Positions 62,603 through 64,000 of a stretch of DNA of 64,000 bases are shown here, piece by piece (positions within the stretch are counted from its first letter, which is position 1; the number at the start of each line of letters is the position of its first letter). The notes beneath the pieces were generated by a model. It was not told where the DNA came from and did no database searches. It was given only the letters and a program-made list of their open reading frames with translations. The stretch spans positions 1 to 64,000 of the forward strand of contig CBFHND010000018.1 of NCBI GenBank assembly GCA_965657085.1. Direction: 5' to 3'. Source of the DNA: CBFHND01 sp965657085 (GTDB lineage Bacteria > Pseudomonadota > Alphaproteobacteria > Rhodobacterales > Rhodobacteraceae). The translations under genes were made by a program, and so were the position numbers.

Positions 62603-64000
62603 CAGATCTCGTCAGAGAAATGCTTGATCGTCAGTTTGATGGGGTTGGGGGCGGCCTGCCCCAGACCGCAGATCGACGCATCGGCCATCGCCGTGCACAG
62701 CTCGTCCAGCAGCGGCTGATCCCATGTGTCGGCCTGCATCAGCTTAACCGCCTTTTCACAGCCAACGCGGCAGGGCGTGCATTGGCCACAGCTTTCGTCT
62801 TCGAAGAACCGCAGCATGTTCAACGCCGCATCGCGGGCGCGGTCCTGATCGGACAGCACCACAACCGCCGCAGACCCGATAAAGGTGCCGTGCGGTTGCA
62901 ACGTGTCGAAATCGAGCGGGATGTCATCCATCGATGCGGGCAACAGGCCCGAGGAGGGGCCGCCCGGCTGATAGGCCTTGAAGACGTGGCCATCGGCCAT
63001 ACCACCGGCAGCGGCGATGATGTCGGTGATGGTTGAGCCGGCAGGCAGCAGGAACACGCCCGGATTTGCCACGCGGCCCGACACCGAATAGCTGCGCAAG
63101 CCGGTGCGGCCGTTGAGTTCGGTGCTGTTGAGGCATTCGGGCCCTTCACGGCAGATGCGCGCGACCCAGTGCAGGGTTTCGACGTTGTGCACCAGTGTCG
63201 GCTGGCCAAAGACACCCACTTGCGCCACGAAGGGCGGACGGTGACGTGGCATGCCGCGCTTGCCCTCGATGCTTTCGATCATCGCGCTTTCTTCACCGCA
63301 GATATAGGCACCCGCGCCCCGGCGCAGGTCGATGTACCCCGGTGCGACAATGCCTGCGTCTTCCAGTGCCTTGATCTCGGTCGCGAGGATTTCCAGCACG
63401 GCGGGGTATTCGTCGCGCATGTAGATGAATGCCGTTTCCGCCTCGACCGCCCATGCGGCGATCAACATGCCCTCAAGAAAGAGATGCGGGGTGCGTTCCA
63501 GATAATAGCGGTCCTTGAAGGTGCCGGGTTCGCCTTCGTCCCCGTTCACGGCCAGATAGCGGGGGCCGGGATTGGCGCGCACAAAGCCCCATTTCTTGCC
63601 CGAGGGGAAGCCCGCGCCGCCAAGGCCACGCAGACCGCTTTCCAGCACCTTGTCCTGCACTTTTTCCCAATCACCGCTGTCGCGCAGGTCCTTGAGGGTG
63701 GCATAGCCGCCGTTGGCCGCGTAGTCGGCATAGGTTTCATAGGCGGGCACATGCGCGTGGGTATCGCCCGCGGCAATGGCCGCCTGCACCTTTTCGGGTG
63801 TGGCATTGTCGATATGGTTGTGGCCGAGTTCCAGCACCGGGGCGGTGTCGCACCGGCCCATGCAGGGTGCGCGCAGCACGCGGACCTGCGCGGGGTCAAG
63901 CCCGTCTTCGAGCGCGGATTTCAGCGCCTGCGCACCCGCCAGTTCGCACGACAGGGAATCGCAGACCCGGATGGTCAGGGCAGGGGGCGGGACCTCGCCT
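62602..64000 (-). CDS. NAD-linked formate dehydrogenase-like beta subunit (NuoE/NuoF fusion), N terminus outside window
   Basis: The frame runs on past the right edge. Upstream of V-L-R-A-P-C-M-G-R-C there is V-C-D-S-L-S-C-E-L-A-G, i.e. a thioredoxin-like [2Fe-2S] domain as in NuoE. It is followed by a NuoF-like part with G-L-G-G-A-G-F-P-S-G-K-K-W (NAD), G-A-Y-I-C-G-E-E-S-A-M (FMN) and E-S-C-G-Q-C-T-P-C-R (4Fe-4S), plus a later cysteine in S-I-C-G-L. Such fusions are beta subunits of soluble formate dehydrogenase or hydrogenases. No alpha subunit gene follows; the next gene is the YhhN-type lysoplasmalogenase. The partner is probably upstream, beyond the window. Confidence 0.88.
   Translation of the reverse strand, partial: GEVPPPALTIRVCDSLSCELAGAQALKSALEDGLDPAQVRVLRAPCMGRCDTAPVLELGHNHIDNATPEKVQAAIAAGDTHAHVPAYETYADYAANGGYATLKDLRDSGDWEKVQDKVLESGLRGLGGAGFPSGKKWGFVRANPGPRYLAVNGDEGEPGTFKDRYYLERTPHLFLEGMLIAAWAVEAETAFIYMRDEYPAVLEILATEIKALEDAGIVAPGYIDLRRGAGAYICGEESAMIESIEGKRGMPRHRPPFVAQVGVFGQPTLVHNVETLHWVARICREGPECLNSTELNGRTGLRSYSVSGRVANPGVFLLPAGSTITDIIAAAGGMADGHVFKAYQPGGPSSGLLPASMDDIPLDFDTLQPHGTFIGSAAVVVLSDQDRARDAALNMLRFFEDESCGQCTPCRVGCEKAVKLMQADTWDQPLLDELCTAMADASICGLGQAAPNPIKLTIKHFSDEI

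Overview
The window is high-GC, densely packed chromosomal DNA from an alphaproteobacterium, most likely a member of the Rhodobacteraceae (Roseobacter group). The evidence is the gene repertoire: an aa3-type CtaD, FolE2, a long FolB, IspZ/YciB, several Hint-domain secreted proteins, a SAM-II riboswitch upstream of metZ, a CtrA-type box, and a GC-rich intergenic repeat family of a kind I recall from this group. Nearly everything is core metabolism, envelope or information processing. Accessory material is confined to small islands.

Layout. 1-575: the 3' end of an HNH endonuclease gene, a tRNA-like remnant with three 13-nt direct repeats, and tRNA-Ser(TGA). 803-6369: a tight cell-wall/DNA-replication cluster (SPOR lipoprotein, D-Ala-D-Ala carboxypeptidase, tmk, holB, tatD, MBL hydrolase). 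6413-10982: AEC transporter, YihY, DUF2892 protein, SulP permease, PPOX flavoprotein. 11152-15004: tRNA-Leu(GAG), a lipase, a 772-nt stretch without a gene but with large inverted repeats, a lower-GC orphan gene, a FrnE-like DsbA and lipB. 15099-17558: two tandem lamin-tail/Hint proteins. 17719-21830: ctaD with a clear terminator, DUF2306, YHS, DUF2244 and YqeY proteins. 22029-25818: carA, then a glycosyltransferase with an N-terminal MshEN domain downstream of a CtrA box, then a GntR regulator. 25928-33862: HAD phosphatase, UbiH-like hydroxylase, class V aminotransferase, a third Hint protein, two Lrp/AsnC regulators divergent from ilvC, an EamA transporter and a PEBP-like secreted protein.

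33919-37941 carries glmM-folP-folB and a SleB-type cell-wall hydrolase. 38106-45338 is the glycyl-tRNA synthetase operon (glyQ, FkbM methyltransferase, small membrane-anchored protein, glyS), followed by a divergent PEP/pyruvate dikinase-like gene across a set of hairpin repeats. 45507-47282 encodes a secreted protein with peptidoglycan-binding and trypsin-like domains whose catalytic triad appears to be gone. 47317-55873: ThDP enzyme, trkH, DUF1127, a MerR/SDR deletion remnant, folE2, metZ with SAM-II riboswitch and attenuator, alpha/beta hydrolase and GST. 56122-59880: ispZ, a DMT transporter, an unknown protein and ftsY, whose linker contains a perfect 17-copy hexanucleotide repeat. 59928 to the end: a lytic transglycosylase, a low-GC membrane orphan, a lysoplasmalogenase and the partial beta subunit of an NAD-linked formate-dehydrogenase-like enzyme.

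Recurring themes are cell-wall turnover (DacC-like, SleB, SLT, SPOR, PG-binding, GlmM), folate (FolE2, FolP, FolB), lipoate and methionine. I see no CRISPR array, intact prophage or insertion sequence. The best candidates for something under-described are the LTD-Hint pair, the CtrA-box/MshEN/glycosyltransferase gene and the triad-less trypsin-like envelope protein. Coordinates and starts were read by hand, and family assignments rest on motif recognition, not on searches.
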